Source: Parapedobacter composti
GTDB lineage: Bacteria > Bacteroidota > Bacteroidia > Sphingobacteriales > Sphingobacteriaceae
DNA: 64,000 nucleotides
Assembly (NCBI RefSeq): GCF_900112315.1
Contig: NZ_FOLL01000001.1
Coordinates: forward strand, 558,001 to 622,000
Direction of reading: 5' to 3'
Of this stretch, positions 7,742 through 16,820 are shown in pieces. The position numbers and the translations under genes are program-made. The notes below the pieces were generated by a model. That model had not been told where the DNA came from. It saw only the letters and a list, made by a program, of their open reading frames with translations, and ran no database searches. Position 1 is the stretch's first letter. Each line of letters starts with the position of its first letter.

Positions 7742-10501
7742 TTAAAACAGTCCCATTTGGCCATTGTCATCCATATGGATATCATCTGGATTGGTTATTT
7801 CGAAATCTACCGCTGGTTTAGTTGCCGGTGCGGACGTTACCCCCGCTGTGGGCGGCGCTTTGTCCACCGGCGCTTCGGTTTCACGCTCGGCCCCGCTACT
7901 CTCGGACGTACCGCTTTGGGGTGGCCCGGCGCTGATTGCGGCCCCGCTGTCTGTACCTTCATCAGCTGCTGTGTCTTCGCTACTGATCAAGGTTACGTGG
8001 TTGACCTCATGCGGCGTCAGCCGGTTACCTTGCGCCTTCATGCCTTTTACATCAACAATGTCAGTCAAGGATTGTTCTATGGTATCCGGCGTACGGGTCT
8101 TGCCTTTTAGCACGTCGATAGAAACCACAGGTGCCGCGGCATTCGTAAGCAGTACCAGTTTAGAGCCGGGCTCGTCATTGATGATAGCAGTACGCTTACC
8201 GATGGGCGTATCTTCAAACATGAACCGTTTAACATAGTGAATGCCTGATTTACCATCGCGGTGCACCGCACTGTACACCTGCTGCGGGTTATATTTTTCA
8301 ATCCGGATTAGCTTATCGTCAAAATGATTACTCAAGTCAAAGCTTGTAAGCTCATAAGTGCCGTCGGCCATGACGGTCAGGACTTTATCGTCTCCGTCAA
8401 ACTCGCCTAGGTACTGGCCCCTTCCGTCGGCATTGAGCCTTTTCAGTACATCGTCAAACCATATTTTTCTGCCGGACAACGTAGATACGCCCTTGCTTTT
8501 CAGTGTAATCCGTTTGATAGGGTACTTGGTCACGATGTTGCCCTGAGAACCGCGTCCTTTGATGGCTACTTCGGCAAAATCAATATCAAACTGCAATTTG
8601 CGGAGCTTGGAATGGGGTTTCAGCTGTACGCTTACCACTTCAGCTTCCCCATTTGGATTGGCTGTGAAATACAGGACCTTGGAGCCCTTTTCACCTTTGG
8701 TGAGGTCGTATTCCTTATCTCGGGTTACACCCAGTACGGAGAAGCGCTTAATGTAGGAAACGCCCGATTTCCCGTCGCGGTAAATCATGTTGTATACTGT
8801 ACGGTCATCGCCCTTCTTGAATACGGCCACATGGATGATGTCTTTACCCACAAATACCTTATCCTGTACTTTCGTGACCACACATTTGCCGTCTGTACGG
8901 AATACGATGATATCATCAAGATCCGAACAGTCGCAGACGTATTCGTCTTTGCGCATGCCGGTTCCTACGAAACCGTCCGCACGGTTTACATAGAGCTTTA
9001 CGTTAGCTAACGCCACCTGGGCAGCTTCCACCCGGTCAAACACACGAAGTTCTGTTTTCCGCTCCCGACCTTTGCCGTATTTTTCTTTGAGCCGTTCAAA
9101 CCAAGCGATGGCATAGTCGGTCAGATGGCGCAGGTGGTGGCGCACCTTCTTAATTTCTTCTTCCAGCGCAGCCAGTTGTTCGTCAGCCTTCTTCACATCG
9201 AACCGCGTAATGCTGCTCATTGGCTTTTCGATGAGCCGTTTGTAGTCTTCTGGCACAATTTCGCGGTAAAACCGATCAAAGAAGGGCGTAAACAGGTGGG
9301 TAAGTACCTCCACGACCGTTTCGAAATCGCCCGCGTTTTCATAGTCGGGATGCTTGTACATCCCTTCCTGAATGAATAACTTGAGCAGGCTGCTGAAGAA
9401 TATCTTTTCCTGCAATTCATGCAGGCGGATTTCAAGTTCCTGCTTTAGCAGGCTTTTCGTTTGCTTGGTGTTTTCGATAAGGATATCGTTCACACTCATG
9501 AACTGGGGTTTGTCATTCCATATCACGCATGTGTTGGGAGATATGGATGTCTCACAGGCGGTAAAGGCATATAAGGCATCGATTGTCACGTCAGGAGAGA
9601 TGCCCGGGGCAAGGTGTATAATGATCTCGACGTACTGCGCCGTATTGTCTTCGATCTTCTTGATTTTTATTTTACCCTTTTCATTGGCCGACACAATACT
9701 GTCAATGAGGCTGCCGGTAGTAGTGCCATAAGGGATTTCAGTAATGGCCAAGGTTTTCTTGTCGCGTTCCTCAATTCTGGCCCGTATCCTGACTTTGCCG
9801 CCGCGCTGTCCCTCATTATAGGCGGAACAATCTGCCAGGCCGCCGGTAGGAAAGTCGGGCAAAAGGTTCGGGCGTCCGCCCCGCAATACTGTTATGGAGC
9901 CATCGATGAGTTCAATGAAATTGTGCGGCATCACCTTCGTGGCCAGTCCCACAGCGATACCTTCGGCGCCCTGAGCCAGAAGCAGGGGAAACTTGACGGG
10001 TAAGGTTACCGGCTCCTTGTTACGTCCGTCATAGCTGAGTTGCCACTCGGTGGTATCGGGATTGAACACCACATCATTGGCAAATTTGGAAAGGCGTCCT
10101 TCGATATATCGGGCGGCAGCGGCCGAGTCGCCCGTCACAGGGTCGCCCCAGTTTCCCTGGCAATCGATTAACAAGTCTTTTTGCCCCAGTTGGACCATGG
10201 CGTCTCCGATGGAGGCGTCCCCGTGGGGGTGGTACTTCATGGTGTTGCCAATGACATTCGCGGCTTTGTTGAACCGGCCGTCATCCATCTCTTTCAAGGA
10301 GTGTAGAATACGGCGTTGTACGGGTTTCAACCCATCATTGATGTGTGGGACAGCTCGGTCAAGGATAACATAGGAAGCATAATCCAAGAACCAATTTTCG
10401 TACAGGCCAGATAGTAGGATAGTTTGGCTCCCGCCTGACTGCGGCTCGCTGTTGGCGTGCTGTTGGTTTTCTTCAGGAATCGGATTTGTTTCGTCACTCA
10501 T
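7742..10501 (-). CDS. parC: DNA topoisomerase IV subunit A (GyrA/ParC family)
   Basis: 919 residues. The breakage-reunion domain contains GLKPVQRRIL, MKYHPHGDASIGDAMV and AAAARYIEGRLSKF; the catalytic tyrosine is Tyr132, preceded by Arg131. A long coiled-coil region (about 350-480) and C-terminal beta-pinwheel-like blades follow. The last ~100 residues are low-complexity and acidic (many Thr, Ala, Asp, Pro), ending DDNGQMGLF. The RYIEGRLS form and the Bacteroidota-type length favour ParC over GyrA. The partner subunit parE is not in this window. Essential decatenase. Confidence 0.88.
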   Translation of the reverse strand: MSDETNPIPEENQQHANSEPQSGGSQTILLSGLYENWFLDYASYVILDRAVPHINDGLKPVQRRILHSLKEMDDGRFNKAANVIGNTMKYHPHGDASIGDAMVQLGQKDLLIDCQGNWGDPVTGDSAAAARYIEGRLSKFANDVVFNPDTTEWQLSYDGRNKEPVTLPVKFPLLLAQGAEGIAVGLATKVMPHNFIELIDGSITVLRGGRPNLLPDFPTGGLADCSAYNEGQRGGKVRIRARIEERDKKTLAITEIPYGTTTGSLIDSIVSANEKGKIKIKKIEDNTAQYVEIIIHLAPGISPDVTIDALYAFTACETSISPNTCVIWNDKPQFMSVNDILIENTKQTKSLLKQELEIRLHELQEKIFFSSLLKLFIQEGMYKHPDYENAGDFETVVEVLTHLFTPFFDRFYREIVPEDYKRLIEKPMSSITRFDVKKADEQLAALEEEIKKVRHHLRHLTDYAIAWFERLKEKYGKGRERKTELRVFDRVEAAQVALANVKLYVNRADGFVGTGMRKDEYVCDCSDLDDIIVFRTDGKCVVTKVQDKVFVGKDIIHVAVFKKGDDRTVYNMIYRDGKSGVSYIKRFSVLGVTRDKEYDLTKGEKGSKVLYFTANPNGEAEVVSVQLKPHSKLRKLQFDIDFAEVAIKGRGSQGNIVTKYPIKRITLKSKGVSTLSGRKIWFDDVLKRLNADGRGQYLGEFDGDDKVLTVMADGTYELTSFDLSNHFDDKLIRIEKYNPQQVYSAVHRDGKSGIHYVKRFMFEDTPIGKRTAIINDEPGSKLVLLTNAAAPVVSIDVLKGKTRTPDTIEQSLTDIVDVKGMKAQGNRLTPHEVNHVTLISSEDTAADEGTDSGAAISAGPPQSGTSESSGAERETEAPVDKAPPTAGVTSAPATKPAVDFEITNPDDIHMDDNGQMGLF

Positions 10502-10574
10502 GTCAGCCTGTTGATTTTTCTGTGCGGTAAAAATACAAATTCTCCCAGATATGAGCGATCACCATCGGGTTTGA

Positions 10575-11624
10575 TTATTCGTTACGCGCTGGTGGAGTAA
10601 CATTGACCCGGAACGCGGGAGGTTGGTAATCAGGAGGCAGGTAATCGGGCGGCATGGCTACGGGATTACCATCGCGGCCCGCCCGGTAATGCGGGGAGAG
10701 AATTTCAACCCCTGCTTCGTTGAACTTGTCTTGAATGTTCTGGTGGAGTTCAGAGTAAATGGCGGCAATGCGATGGCTGTCTGCCGTATAGGCATTGAGT
10801 TGATAGGCCACATAGAAGTCGTCTAAACTGGTTTGAAGCACAAACGGCTTGCGTTCGTCATTGAGGATATCTTTGGTTGCCAAGGCAGCATCGATAAGCA
10901 ATTGATGAACCTGTTTCCAAGGTACATCGTACCCAATGGTTACGCTTGTATGTAAGATAAGCCCCAGCTCCCGTGCCGAAGCGGTATAGTTGACCGTGTG
11001 GCTGGTAAGAATAGTGGCATTGGGAATGGTAATTTCCTCGTTCTTGATGGTGCGGACGCGGGTTACCAATACCGATTTTTCAATCACATCACCGGTGATT
11101 TCGCCTATCTTGATGCGGTCGCCCACTTTAAACGGTCGCATATAGGTAATGACGAATCCAGCTACGGCATTGGAGATGGCCGAAGATGAGCCTAATGAGA
11201 ATAGGATGCCGAGGAATACCGATACTCCCTGGAATATCTTGGAATCGGAGCCGGGCAGATACGGAAAAATCACGATAAAGCTGAAGGCATACAGCAGTAT
11301 TTTAATTAGATTGAAGGTCGGCCTGGCCCAGTCTGCATAAAACCCGGGAATAACCAGCGCGCCGCTTTCCACCTCGGATGTCAGGAAGCGGATGAACCGG
11401 ATAACGTAGTGTGTAATGGCCACGATGACCAGAATCGTAAAAATATTGGGAAGGTAATCCAGTATTCCGGATAACACCGCTTTCAACGGTTTAATAATCC
11501 AGCCCAGCAACGTCTCTGCGATGCCGCGTGTCCAGGGAAAGACGCTGAAAAGCAGGGGCAGGGTAATGTAAAGTGCCAAGGCAATCATCAATAACCGCAA
11601 GACATTAGCAAGAAACAACACCAC
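10575..11624 (-). CDS. Mechanosensitive channel, MscS family (probably lacks its true N-terminus)
   Basis: 349 residues if read from GTG at 11624. There are four or five membrane segments, then the conserved MscS pore and beta domain (LGSSSAISNAVAGFVITYMRPFKVGDRIKIG, about 155-185; TIPNATILTSHTVNY) and a soluble C-terminal vestibule ending in a Pro-rich tail. The frame stays open upstream of 11624 to a TAA at about 11710, encoding RKLISVKSRLFPGIRF and EYQFLDSDRELR, which look like part of the protein, but this stretch offers no ATG, GTG or TTG. The signal peptide lies in a different frame (11692-11937). A frameshift is therefore suspected. Channel function is plausible only if the pieces are joined or if internal initiation works. 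Confidence 0.8.
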   Translation of the reverse strand: MVLFLANVLRLLMIALALYITLPLLFSVFPWTRGIAETLLGWIIKPLKAVLSGILDYLPNIFTILVIVAITHYVIRFIRFLTSEVESGALVIPGFYADWARPTFNLIKILLYAFSFIVIFPYLPGSDSKIFQGVSVFLGILFSLGSSSAISNAVAGFVITYMRPFKVGDRIKIGEITGDVIEKSVLVTRVRTIKNEEITIPNATILTSHTVNYTASARELGLILHTSVTIGYDVPWKQVHQLLIDAALATKDILNDERKPFVLQTSLDDFYVAYQLNAYTADSHRIAAIYSELHQNIQDKFNEAGVEILSPHYRAGRDGNPVAMPPDYLPPDYQPPAFRVNVTPPARNE

Positions 11625-11691
11625 GCGCAGTTCACGGTCGCTATCAAGAAATTGGTATTCTCGGAAGCGGATGCCGGGGAACAGCCGACTT

Positions 11692-11937
11692 TTAACGCTG
11701 ATCAGCTTCCGTTACGGTTTTCATGCTGTCCATCTGCAACAGCAAACCGGTAGTCTTTTGCAACGTGATGGAGTCAACCTGCGTACCCAGCGTGTCTTTG
11801 GCCAGGGTGTCTTGCCCGTGTAATGGCTGGAAAGTCATGGCCAATAAGCTCCATAATACGATAACAAGGGATGGGGTGTTTCTGTTCAGAATAAAAGCCG
11901 GTTTCACAAACTTAATGAAACTGGGGTTTATCTGCAA
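11692..11937 (-). pseudogene. Signal-peptide fragment, likely out-of-frame N-terminus of the MscS gene
   Basis: An 81-residue frame with a cleavable signal (hydrophobic core SLVIVLWSLLAMTF, cut near LHGQ) and a short Thr/Asp/Leu-rich segment ending MKTVTEADQR, then TAA at 11692-11694. The MscS frame opens about 15 bp upstream of this stop and continues directly into MscS sequence. Removing one T from the GTTAAAA on the minus strand (plus-strand bases 11694-11695) would fuse EADQR to KSRLFPGIRF. This is best explained as a one-base frameshift or decay of the gene. Its start overlaps the end of the BNR lipoprotein gene by 26 bp, suggesting the two were translationally coupled. A separate small secreted protein is the alternative. 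Confidence 0.55.
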
Positions 11938-13183
11938 ATGAGTAGATCGTATAGCTTATCGCCGATCCGTTAGCTGTTTCTCTCATCCATGCCACCAGTA
12001 TCCCTTTATCCATCCGGGTAGCGACAGGATATGTGCCCCCCTCGTGGTCGGCAATTACCACCTGTTGTAAGGGCTGGCCGCGCACGATGGGGTGCAACAC
12101 CACGCGTGGTGTTACAGCGGTAGGCATTTTATCAGATTCATGGTGATGGTGTGCCCCGGTATGGGGTGAATGCGCATCTTCATATACCGCTACCACGGTG
12201 TCTATACTCCAAAGGGCGAGCTGAGGATGGCTTCCGGTCTGGCTAATGAGCGTCCGTTGCTTAAAGCCCTGCTTATCAGTATGGGTGTGGTAAAGTGCGG
12301 AGCCGCCTCCTGCGGTGAACCAAAGGGCGTGGATGTGTTCTCCTTCGGCAGCCAATGCCGGACCGGAATGCGGGCAGGCACGGATAGCCCAATTATCGGG
12401 ACTGATAGTCAGCTCGTTGCTGAACGTTTGTCCGTTGTCCTCAGAACGTACATAGGCCATATCGCGCACCTGTTCGCCAAATCGTGCGGTAGGATACATG
12501 ATGCTGCGATAGGCAACGTGAATGGTACCACCGTCATCGACCAGCAAATCCGTCCGACAGCATTCGCAGGTGCCGCGATGCACCACTGTTTCTCCGTTGA
12601 ACCCGGTTCCGGATCCCGTAGCCGCGAAATATAGCGTGGAGCCCTGTACAGTCGTATCCCGTCCGTCGAGCCAAACGGCTCCTACTTCGCCATTCCCCAG
12701 CCGTGCTATGTCAAAGAAGTTGCGCCCGTAATGATGGGCCGTATCCGTGTGGAGGAATTTTGGGGGCGACCAAGTCGCTCCCATATCGTTAGACATACTG
12801 TAATAAATCCCTCCGGCAAAAGGGTTTTTTTCTTGTTTAAATGGTTTGGCGAAGACCGCTACTACCGTACCATCGCTTTTAAAGGCAATTTTGCCCATAC
12901 TTTCCGGTGAGGTGCTTATTCCCTCAGACCCCCCAACCGCAATTGCTGGTCCGAAGCGTCGTGATGTGGCGTCATATAGCGCAAAAGACAGGCGATAGAC
13001 ACCAGCATCGTTTTTTTCTGTCCAGCAGATTACCGGACGACCTTGATGGTCGTGCGTCAGGTAAGGGCCCCTCGCTGAGGCACTCGTGCTTAAGGTAGCT
13101 ATGCCCGTTCCATTACCTTTGGGCGAACAGACTGCCGCCATGCTGGCCAGTGCTATAATGTAGATATATTTTAAATTTCTCAT
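11912..13183 (-). CDS. BNR/sialidase-fold lipoprotein with Cys and His clusters (possible metal binder)
   Basis: 423 residues. The leader ends in a lipobox-like AAVC (Cys19). The body shows BNR/Asp-box-type repeats (SNDMGATWSPPKF, SEDNGQTFSNEL) of a six-bladed propeller. It lacks the arginine triad I would expect of a true sialidase. Distinctive elements are RGTCECCRTDL (Cys206, Cys208, Cys209), NWAIRACPHSGP (Cys270, His272) and a His-rich loop AHSPHTGAHHHHESD (338-351). These are typical of metal binding. The gene starts 5 bp after the stop of a TonB-dependent receptor gene, so both are likely one transcript. Role inferred: a surface or periplasmic metal-binding (perhaps copper) partner of the receptor. 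Confidence 0.7.
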   Translation of the reverse strand: MRNLKYIYIIALASMAAVCSPKGNGTGIATLSTSASARGPYLTHDHQGRPVICWTEKNDAGVYRLSFALYDATSRRFGPAIAVGGSEGISTSPESMGKIAFKSDGTVVAVFAKPFKQEKNPFAGGIYYSMSNDMGATWSPPKFLHTDTAHHYGRNFFDIARLGNGEVGAVWLDGRDTTVQGSTLYFAATGSGTGFNGETVVHRGTCECCRTDLLVDDGGTIHVAYRSIMYPTARFGEQVRDMAYVRSEDNGQTFSNELTISPDNWAIRACPHSGPALAAEGEHIHALWFTAGGGSALYHTHTDKQGFKQRTLISQTGSHPQLALWSIDTVVAVYEDAHSPHTGAHHHHESDKMPTAVTPRVVLHPIVRGQPLQQVVIADHEGGTYPVATRMDKGILVAWMRETANGSAISYTIYSFADKPQFH

Positions 13184-13188
13184 AAGGG

Positions 13189-15498
13189 TTAGAACAAGTA
13201 ACTGAAGTTAATGCCGCCATAGCCGTTCCGGCTGGGCGACGGGTTATAGTACGGTGGTTGCCCCCCGCTGTAGGAAACGGCGTTTAATGCCACAAATGCA
13301 CTGTATTGCTGGTTCAGCAAGTTATCCACGCCGCCGTAAATGCTGGTCTTGATCCGTTTCGAGAAAACGTGAGAATACCCCACTTTTGCATTCAGCACAT
13401 GGTAGCTGGGGTGGTAAGCCGTATTGGCATCGTTTAACGCCAGGCGATCGCTGTAAAGATAATCGCAATGCGCATAAAACCCTGCCTTAGTATGGCAGTC
13501 TATACCGGCACTCACCACCCAGGGAGCGATTCCGGTAAGACGGTTGCCATCGTACACGGCAGTGACGGTATTGCTTGCGTCCAGCGTTTTGTAATCGGCA
13601 AACGTGAAATCGGAGTAAGTTACTGCAGCATAGGGGCGTAGCCGCTGTAGCCACCGGCTATTCCGGTCGTCCAGCAATAGCCACGAAAATGCCGCTTCTA
13701 TCCCCCGGTGTGTGGTTTTACCTGCGTTGTTATAGATCGTGATGCCTTGTTGAACCGACTGCGCAATCAATTCGTCGCTCATGTTCATCCAAAAGAGGGA
13801 GAGGTCATAACTGAGCCGTCGCGAATGCGTGAGCACGCCTTTGGCGTTGACCTCATAATTAACAGCACGTTCTGCCCGCAACCGGGCATTGATGGAGCCG
13901 TCCGCCAGCTTGATTTCAGCGGTAGTCGGCGGGGTGAATCCGGTGCCGATGCTTGCATGTAATGTCAATGCATCATGAATCGTGTGGCTCAAGGCCGCGC
14001 GCGGCATGGCTACAGGGGTGAACCGCTTGGCGCCGCTTTGGTGAGGTGCCAAATAATCACTAACCCGGTATTGCAGGCTGTTTACCCCCAGGCCGAGCGT
14101 GAACAGCGTTTTGCGGGAAAGTCGGGTTTCGGATTGGAAGAAGAGGGCATAAGCTGTGTTTTGGTAGTCAATATTCGCCGTGATAGGGCCTTCTTTACCT
14201 TGCTCATTCCGGTATTGGCTACCTTTGGTTAAACCTTGGTTAAATTCCGCACCGAGGGTGAATACCGTCGGGAGCAAGGGAAGGTCAAGATCGTAAGAGA
14301 ACCGTGTTCGACCCCCATAGCTCTGATAATAATTGCGGATATAGGCAAATGCCAGGGGATGGTCCAGGTCGTAAAAATAGCTGAATACGCTGGTGCTGTT
14401 TGTGAACCTGCTATTGAATCGGTACTGCTGCCCGATGCCGACGCGTGTCCAGTGCTGGTTTCTTCCCGCCGCTTTTTCTACATTGGAGGCATTCGCCTGG
14501 GTGGGGTTGTCGTCGAGCTCGTCTTGTGTAAGGGCTCCCGGTATTTGCGAAAATTGGGAGGTTCGGTTCAGCAAGACTGTGATAATCTGTTTGTCGTTGG
14601 GAAAAAGCTGGAAGTTTCCGGTGACGAACCGCCGCATATCACTGCTGTGCGTACGGTACCCGTCATATTCCTGCCAACCATATGCCACATAGCTATTTAC
14701 CCGGTCGCCACCGGAACGGTATGCAGAAGTCACCCGGTTCAGGCCAAACCGGCCTGTGAGTGCCGACAGTGCTACGTTACGTTCGCCGTAAGGTGCCCTT
14801 TGCAGTTGGAAGTTGAGGACCCCCGCCGTTCCGGCGCCGTAAATGCTTGATGCGGGACCTTTGATGATTTCTGCCCGTCCGATGGTATTCACGTCAATGG
14901 CTTCGATGCGGGTGGTCCCGTCGGCTTCGGTAATCGGGATATCGTTCAGGTAAACCTTCACCGCCCGGATGCCCCAGGGGGAGCGGACGCCGTTACCGCG
15001 GATAGATATGCGCGAATCGGCCAGTGTGCTTTGATCCATGCGTACACCGGGAACGGTATTCAGCGCTTGCTGGAGCGATACGCCGCTGCCGCGTTGGATA
15101 TCGTCCGCGGTCAACAACGCCACTGAACCGGGTGTCTCCCTGTTTGCACGGCCGTGAAGGCCCACGCGCACTTCGTCAAGCCTTACCGGGTCGGCATCCA
15201 ACTGGATATTGACGTTCGTGCGGCCATCGGATAAATCGACCAGTTTCGGACGGTAGCCCATGGCTGTGACCTGGATAACGGATAACGGATGTATAGATAG
15301 CACGCTGAAACGGCCGTCTGTGTCGGTTTGGCCGATAGTGCGTCCTGCTTGATCGCTAATGGAAACGCCCGCTACCGGCTGGTTCGTCTGGCTGTCATAG
15401 ATATGACCAGCCAGTTTATGTTCTTGTGCCTCGGCTTGGAAAACCCATGCAACGATACACCAGGACACAATGGTCCTTAATAAAGTGGATATATTCAT
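13189..15498 (-). CDS. TonB-dependent receptor with CarboxypepD-like N-terminal domain
   Basis: 769 residues from the ATG at 15498 (MNISTLLRTIVSWC), chosen because a signal peptide ending AEAQ starts there and the longer frame has no signal. After the signal comes a carboxypeptidase-regulatory-like domain (KLAGHIYDSQTNQPVAGVSI, residues 28-105). The plug domain follows (about 110-230) with SISIRGNGVRSPWGIRAVKV-like residues and GPASSIYGAGTAGVLNFQL. The rest is a 22-strand barrel ending in GYGGINFSYLF. There is no SusD partner nearby, so it is not a polysaccharide system. The flanking Cys/His-rich lipoprotein and the small CxxxC protein point to a metal or metallophore substrate. Substrate not proven. 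Confidence 0.9.
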   Translation of the reverse strand: MNISTLLRTIVSWCIVAWVFQAEAQEHKLAGHIYDSQTNQPVAGVSISDQAGRTIGQTDTDGRFSVLSIHPLSVIQVTAMGYRPKLVDLSDGRTNVNIQLDADPVRLDEVRVGLHGRANRETPGSVALLTADDIQRGSGVSLQQALNTVPGVRMDQSTLADSRISIRGNGVRSPWGIRAVKVYLNDIPITEADGTTRIEAIDVNTIGRAEIIKGPASSIYGAGTAGVLNFQLQRAPYGERNVALSALTGRFGLNRVTSAYRSGGDRVNSYVAYGWQEYDGYRTHSSDMRRFVTGNFQLFPNDKQIITVLLNRTSQFSQIPGALTQDELDDNPTQANASNVEKAAGRNQHWTRVGIGQQYRFNSRFTNSTSVFSYFYDLDHPLAFAYIRNYYQSYGGRTRFSYDLDLPLLPTVFTLGAEFNQGLTKGSQYRNEQGKEGPITANIDYQNTAYALFFQSETRLSRKTLFTLGLGVNSLQYRVSDYLAPHQSGAKRFTPVAMPRAALSHTIHDALTLHASIGTGFTPPTTAEIKLADGSINARLRAERAVNYEVNAKGVLTHSRRLSYDLSLFWMNMSDELIAQSVQQGITIYNNAGKTTHRGIEAAFSWLLLDDRNSRWLQRLRPYAAVTYSDFTFADYKTLDASNTVTAVYDGNRLTGIAPWVVSAGIDCHTKAGFYAHCDYLYSDRLALNDANTAYHPSYHVLNAKVGYSHVFSKRIKTSIYGGVDNLLNQQYSAFVALNAVSYSGGQPPYYNPSPSRNGYGGINFSYLF

Positions 15499-15571
15499 GG
15501 AAATAACTTCTTTAAAAATCAGATAGTCTCTACCCCTGACGATTGGGGGGATGGTACACCGATAAAAGAAG

Positions 15572-15940
15572 TTAAATACGCGGCGGATGGAAAATGTCTG
15601 CCGCTTGGGTAGGTAAAGCAAAAGGCAATTCCCGGGTTTGGTGCGTTACGGCAGGCAATGAAGGAAAAAACAGGACGTGTTTTTCCGTGAACACGGCTGG
15701 TTGGTAGCTGGTTTTCTGCGACTCTTTTTCGGATTTCTTCTCTTTTTCCTCTACTTCTTGCAGTTTTTTGGCTAAAAAACACTGTCCATCGCAGTGAAGC
15801 AAGGGTTTATCTCTGTTGACGCAAAAGTATGCCGTAATGTAGTCCCTGTTCAGTTCAAAGGCGGTGGTCACCAGCAAACGGGAGACGTTTTCCGCGCATA
15901 GCGACCCGATAAGCAATATGGCAATAAGCCGTTGGACCAT
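15572..15940 (-). CDS. Small membrane-anchored protein with conserved Cys motif
   Basis: 122 residues from the ATG at 15940; the longer frame starts upstream of a good promoter box and is unlikely. One N-terminal hydrophobic segment (RLIAILLIGSLCAENVSRLL). The core YFCVNRDKPLLHCDGQCFLAKKL carries Cys40, Cys50 and Cys54. A Lys/Glu-rich segment follows (KKLQEVEEKEKKSEKESQK). Small proteins with a YxCVNxxxPxxxCxGxCxL pattern are a recurring uncharacterised family in Bacteroidota, often next to TonB receptors. It lies 73 bp upstream of the TonB receptor gene, same strand. A metal-handling role is inference. Confidence 0.7.
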   Translation of the reverse strand: MVQRLIAILLIGSLCAENVSRLLVTTAFELNRDYITAYFCVNRDKPLLHCDGQCFLAKKLQEVEEKEKKSEKESQKTSYQPAVFTEKHVLFFPSLPAVTHQTRELPFALPTQAADIFHPPRI

Positions 15941-15947
15941 GATGCCG

Positions 15948-15955
15948 CAAACATA
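15948..15955 (-). promoter_or_regulatory. -7 promoter box for the small Cys protein / TonB operon
   Basis: The minus strand reads TATGTTTG, matching the Bacteroidota TAnnTTTG element, seven bases before the ATG at 15940. Transcription would start at or next to the start codon, giving a leaderless or nearly leaderless mRNA. No good TTTG -33 element was found, so the promoter may need an activator. Confidence 0.5.
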
Positions 15956-16192
15956 CGATTTTTTTTGTCGCTTTTTAAGCGGCGATTGCATGTCAAGCAC
16001 TCGTAAGCAAGATCACGTTATACTTGCTCCTTGTCCAAACTTGCTCCGTCATCACTTCATTATTAGTATAGGTTTAACAAAGGATATAAGTATTAATATA
16101 GTTTATTGCTATATTAAACCTTCGTCAACCCTATGTTAACCCTGTATGAGTCTCGTGTCAATGATGGAGCAGACAGGAAGAAGGTGCGGAAT

Positions 16193-16717
16193 TTAATCGA
16201 ACATGATGTTGAATGTAGTGCCGAGACCCACGTGCTGGATATGCCTGCCGTTGGCGTTGTTGCGGAATACACCGTTATAGAACCCGAAGATATTCCAAAG
16301 TCGGTTGTGATATCCTATCTGCGGCCGTACATACATGCCACCGTTCCTGTTGGCCCCGCTCCCTGTTTGGAAACTGTATCCAAGATCTGCACCGACGAAG
16401 AAGCCCCGGCTCGCCGGATAGTAGCGGGCAAAGGCACCGACGGGAACGGAACCAAAATTTTCGTTGCTGGATTTCGGGAAATAGTGCGTGTATCCGGAGG
16501 TAAGGCCCAGTCCCCAGTTGGGAGTAGACATAAGCTGGCCTTTCACTTCCGCACCGAGCGCTACGCTGGTCTGGTCGGCCAACGTGCCTACCGGCACCCC
16601 GATGTTGATGCCGGTTTTGATCCAGGAGTTTTGTGGAGTGATTTCCGTAGGTCTTTGCTGGGCATATAAGCCGATGGCCATTATGCAAGCTATGGTAGCA
16701 GAAATTATCGTTTTCAT
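16193..16717 (-). CDS. Predicted outer-membrane beta-barrel protein
   Basis: 174 residues from the ATG at 16717, where a signal peptide starts (MKTIISATIACIMAIGLYAQ). The mature part, with TGINIGVPVGTLADQTSVALGAEVKGQL and repeated aromatic-ending strands, resembles OmpW/OmpX-type small barrels (outer membrane protein beta-barrel domain). Its function is unknown. It is divergent from the Ku gene; the two starts are about 100 bp apart. The AT-rich gap to 15940 on its other side (about 250 bp) contains the promoter of the small Cys protein and no gene. Confidence 0.7.
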   Translation of the reverse strand: MKTIISATIACIMAIGLYAQQRPTEITPQNSWIKTGINIGVPVGTLADQTSVALGAEVKGQLMSTPNWGLGLTSGYTHYFPKSSNENFGSVPVGAFARYYPASRGFFVGADLGYSFQTGSGANRNGGMYVRPQIGYHNRLWNIFGFYNGVFRNNANGRHIQHVGLGTTFNIMFD

Positions 16718-16820
16718 CTTTTTATCTTTTAGTGCCATACTTCTCGCTTGCAAAGGTTATACCAATCGAGGCAACAAAAAGGGCTTTTGGTTGTTGTCTA
16801 TGCAAACAGCTACAGGTATT

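Noticed and set aside
11912..13183. True sialidase
   Set aside because: Asp-box-like repeats are present, but I see no arginine triad or catalytic Tyr/Glu pattern, and the Cys/His clusters point elsewhere.
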